Shown piece after piece: positions 4,945-5,142 of a DNA stretch of 5,142 nucleotides (the stretch's first letter is position 1; each line of letters begins with the position of its first letter). The position numbers and the translations under genes were made by a program. The stretch is from an uncultured Lachnospiraceae bacterium (GTDB taxonomy: Bacteria; Bacillota_A; Clostridia; Lachnospirales; Lachnospiraceae). Location of the stretch: assembly GCA_910585355.1 (NCBI GenBank), contig CAJUDN010000102.1:1-5142 (forward strand), in the 5' to 3' direction. The notes under the pieces are model-generated. The model searched no databases. It was not told where the DNA came from and saw only the letters and a list, made by a program, of their open reading frames with translations.

Positions 4945-5142
4945 AATCAGATTTATTTACTATTTTGTTTATTGATTATTTTTCTTTTATTAAATTTATC
5001 TGTGATTGGATGGCTTTACCCTGTTAAATCCATTTACCAGAGAATCTTTTTTAATGGTTCATCTTACGGTTCCAGTAAAACTGAAACCATTCATTTTGAG
5101 CCTTTTCTTTGAATTTTAAATTATATATTTACAGATCAGAAT
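4945..5142. other. AT-rich non-coding leader upstream of the small-gene operon
   Basis: About 200 bases with no credible gene on either strand. It holds the dyad at 5068-5088. On the minus strand it has TTAACA (a five-of-six -35 match, 5018-5023) without a good -10 box at proper spacing. A perfect TATAAT (5120-5125, minus) would need its -35 box just beyond the right edge. The operon promoter is therefore not settled. Confidence 0.5.
5053..5091. repeat. Nested inverted repeat upstream of the MobC-like gene
   Basis: GGTTCCAGT (5068-5076) and ACTGAAACC (5080-5088) are inverted around AAA with one mismatch, which becomes a G-U pair in minus-strand RNA. A wider pair, AATGGTT (5053-5059) with AACCATT (5085-5091), shares the right arm, so two alternative stems compete. 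Position and form would fit a transfer-origin dyad or an RNA attenuator. No known nic-site consensus was recognised next to it. Confidence 0.4.

Noticed and set aside
4476..5027. Longest plus-strand ORF (183 codons) in the right part of the window
   Set aside because: Its Pro/Phe/Ser/Cys-rich product is the antisense of the MobC-like and relaxase-like ORFs. It has no ribosome binding site and runs through the AT-rich leader.

Overview
The window looks like chromosomal DNA of a low-to-mid GC Gram-positive, most likely a gut clostridium of the Lachnospiraceae type. This is an inference from strong AGGAGG-type ribosome binding sites, tightly overlapping genes, a BspA-type leucine-rich repeat surface protein and small mobilization-type genes. 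No rRNA, tRNA or CRISPR array is visible.

Positions 1-3368 (minus strand) hold a two-gene unit. A polytopic membrane protein of the O-antigen ligase / Wzy_C superfamily with a soluble helical C-terminal region (1653-3368) is followed, with an ATGA overlap, by a secreted BspA-like LRR_5 protein (1-1656) that runs off the left edge. The stop-start overlap suggests translational coupling. One hypothesis is that the membrane enzyme modifies or attaches glycan to the exported LRR protein; the sequence alone cannot prove this.

Positions 3369-3518 are a compact divergent regulatory region. It contains a candidate minus-strand promoter whose -10 box is overlapped by inverted ATACAT/ATGTAT half-sites, and a weaker plus-strand promoter for a 71-residue Cro/C1-type HTH regulator (3519-3734). 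The regulator could control itself and the ligase-LRR unit. An imperfect hairpin follows it.

Positions 3844-4931 (minus strand) hold a chain of four very small overlapping ORFs ending in a rho-independent terminator. The first resembles the N-terminal part of a MobC/ribbon-helix-helix mobilization protein. The second carries what looks like motif III of a MobA-type relaxase, but with the middle metal-binding His replaced by Tyr and without the N-terminal catalytic Tyr region. The third is of uncertain coding status and overlaps a dense cluster of short hairpins. The fourth is a small helical protein, possibly DUF6809-like. Together they look like the worn-down or repurposed remains of a mobilization module.

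Positions 4932-5142 are AT-rich and non-coding, with a dyad at 5068-5088 nested in a wider inverted repeat.
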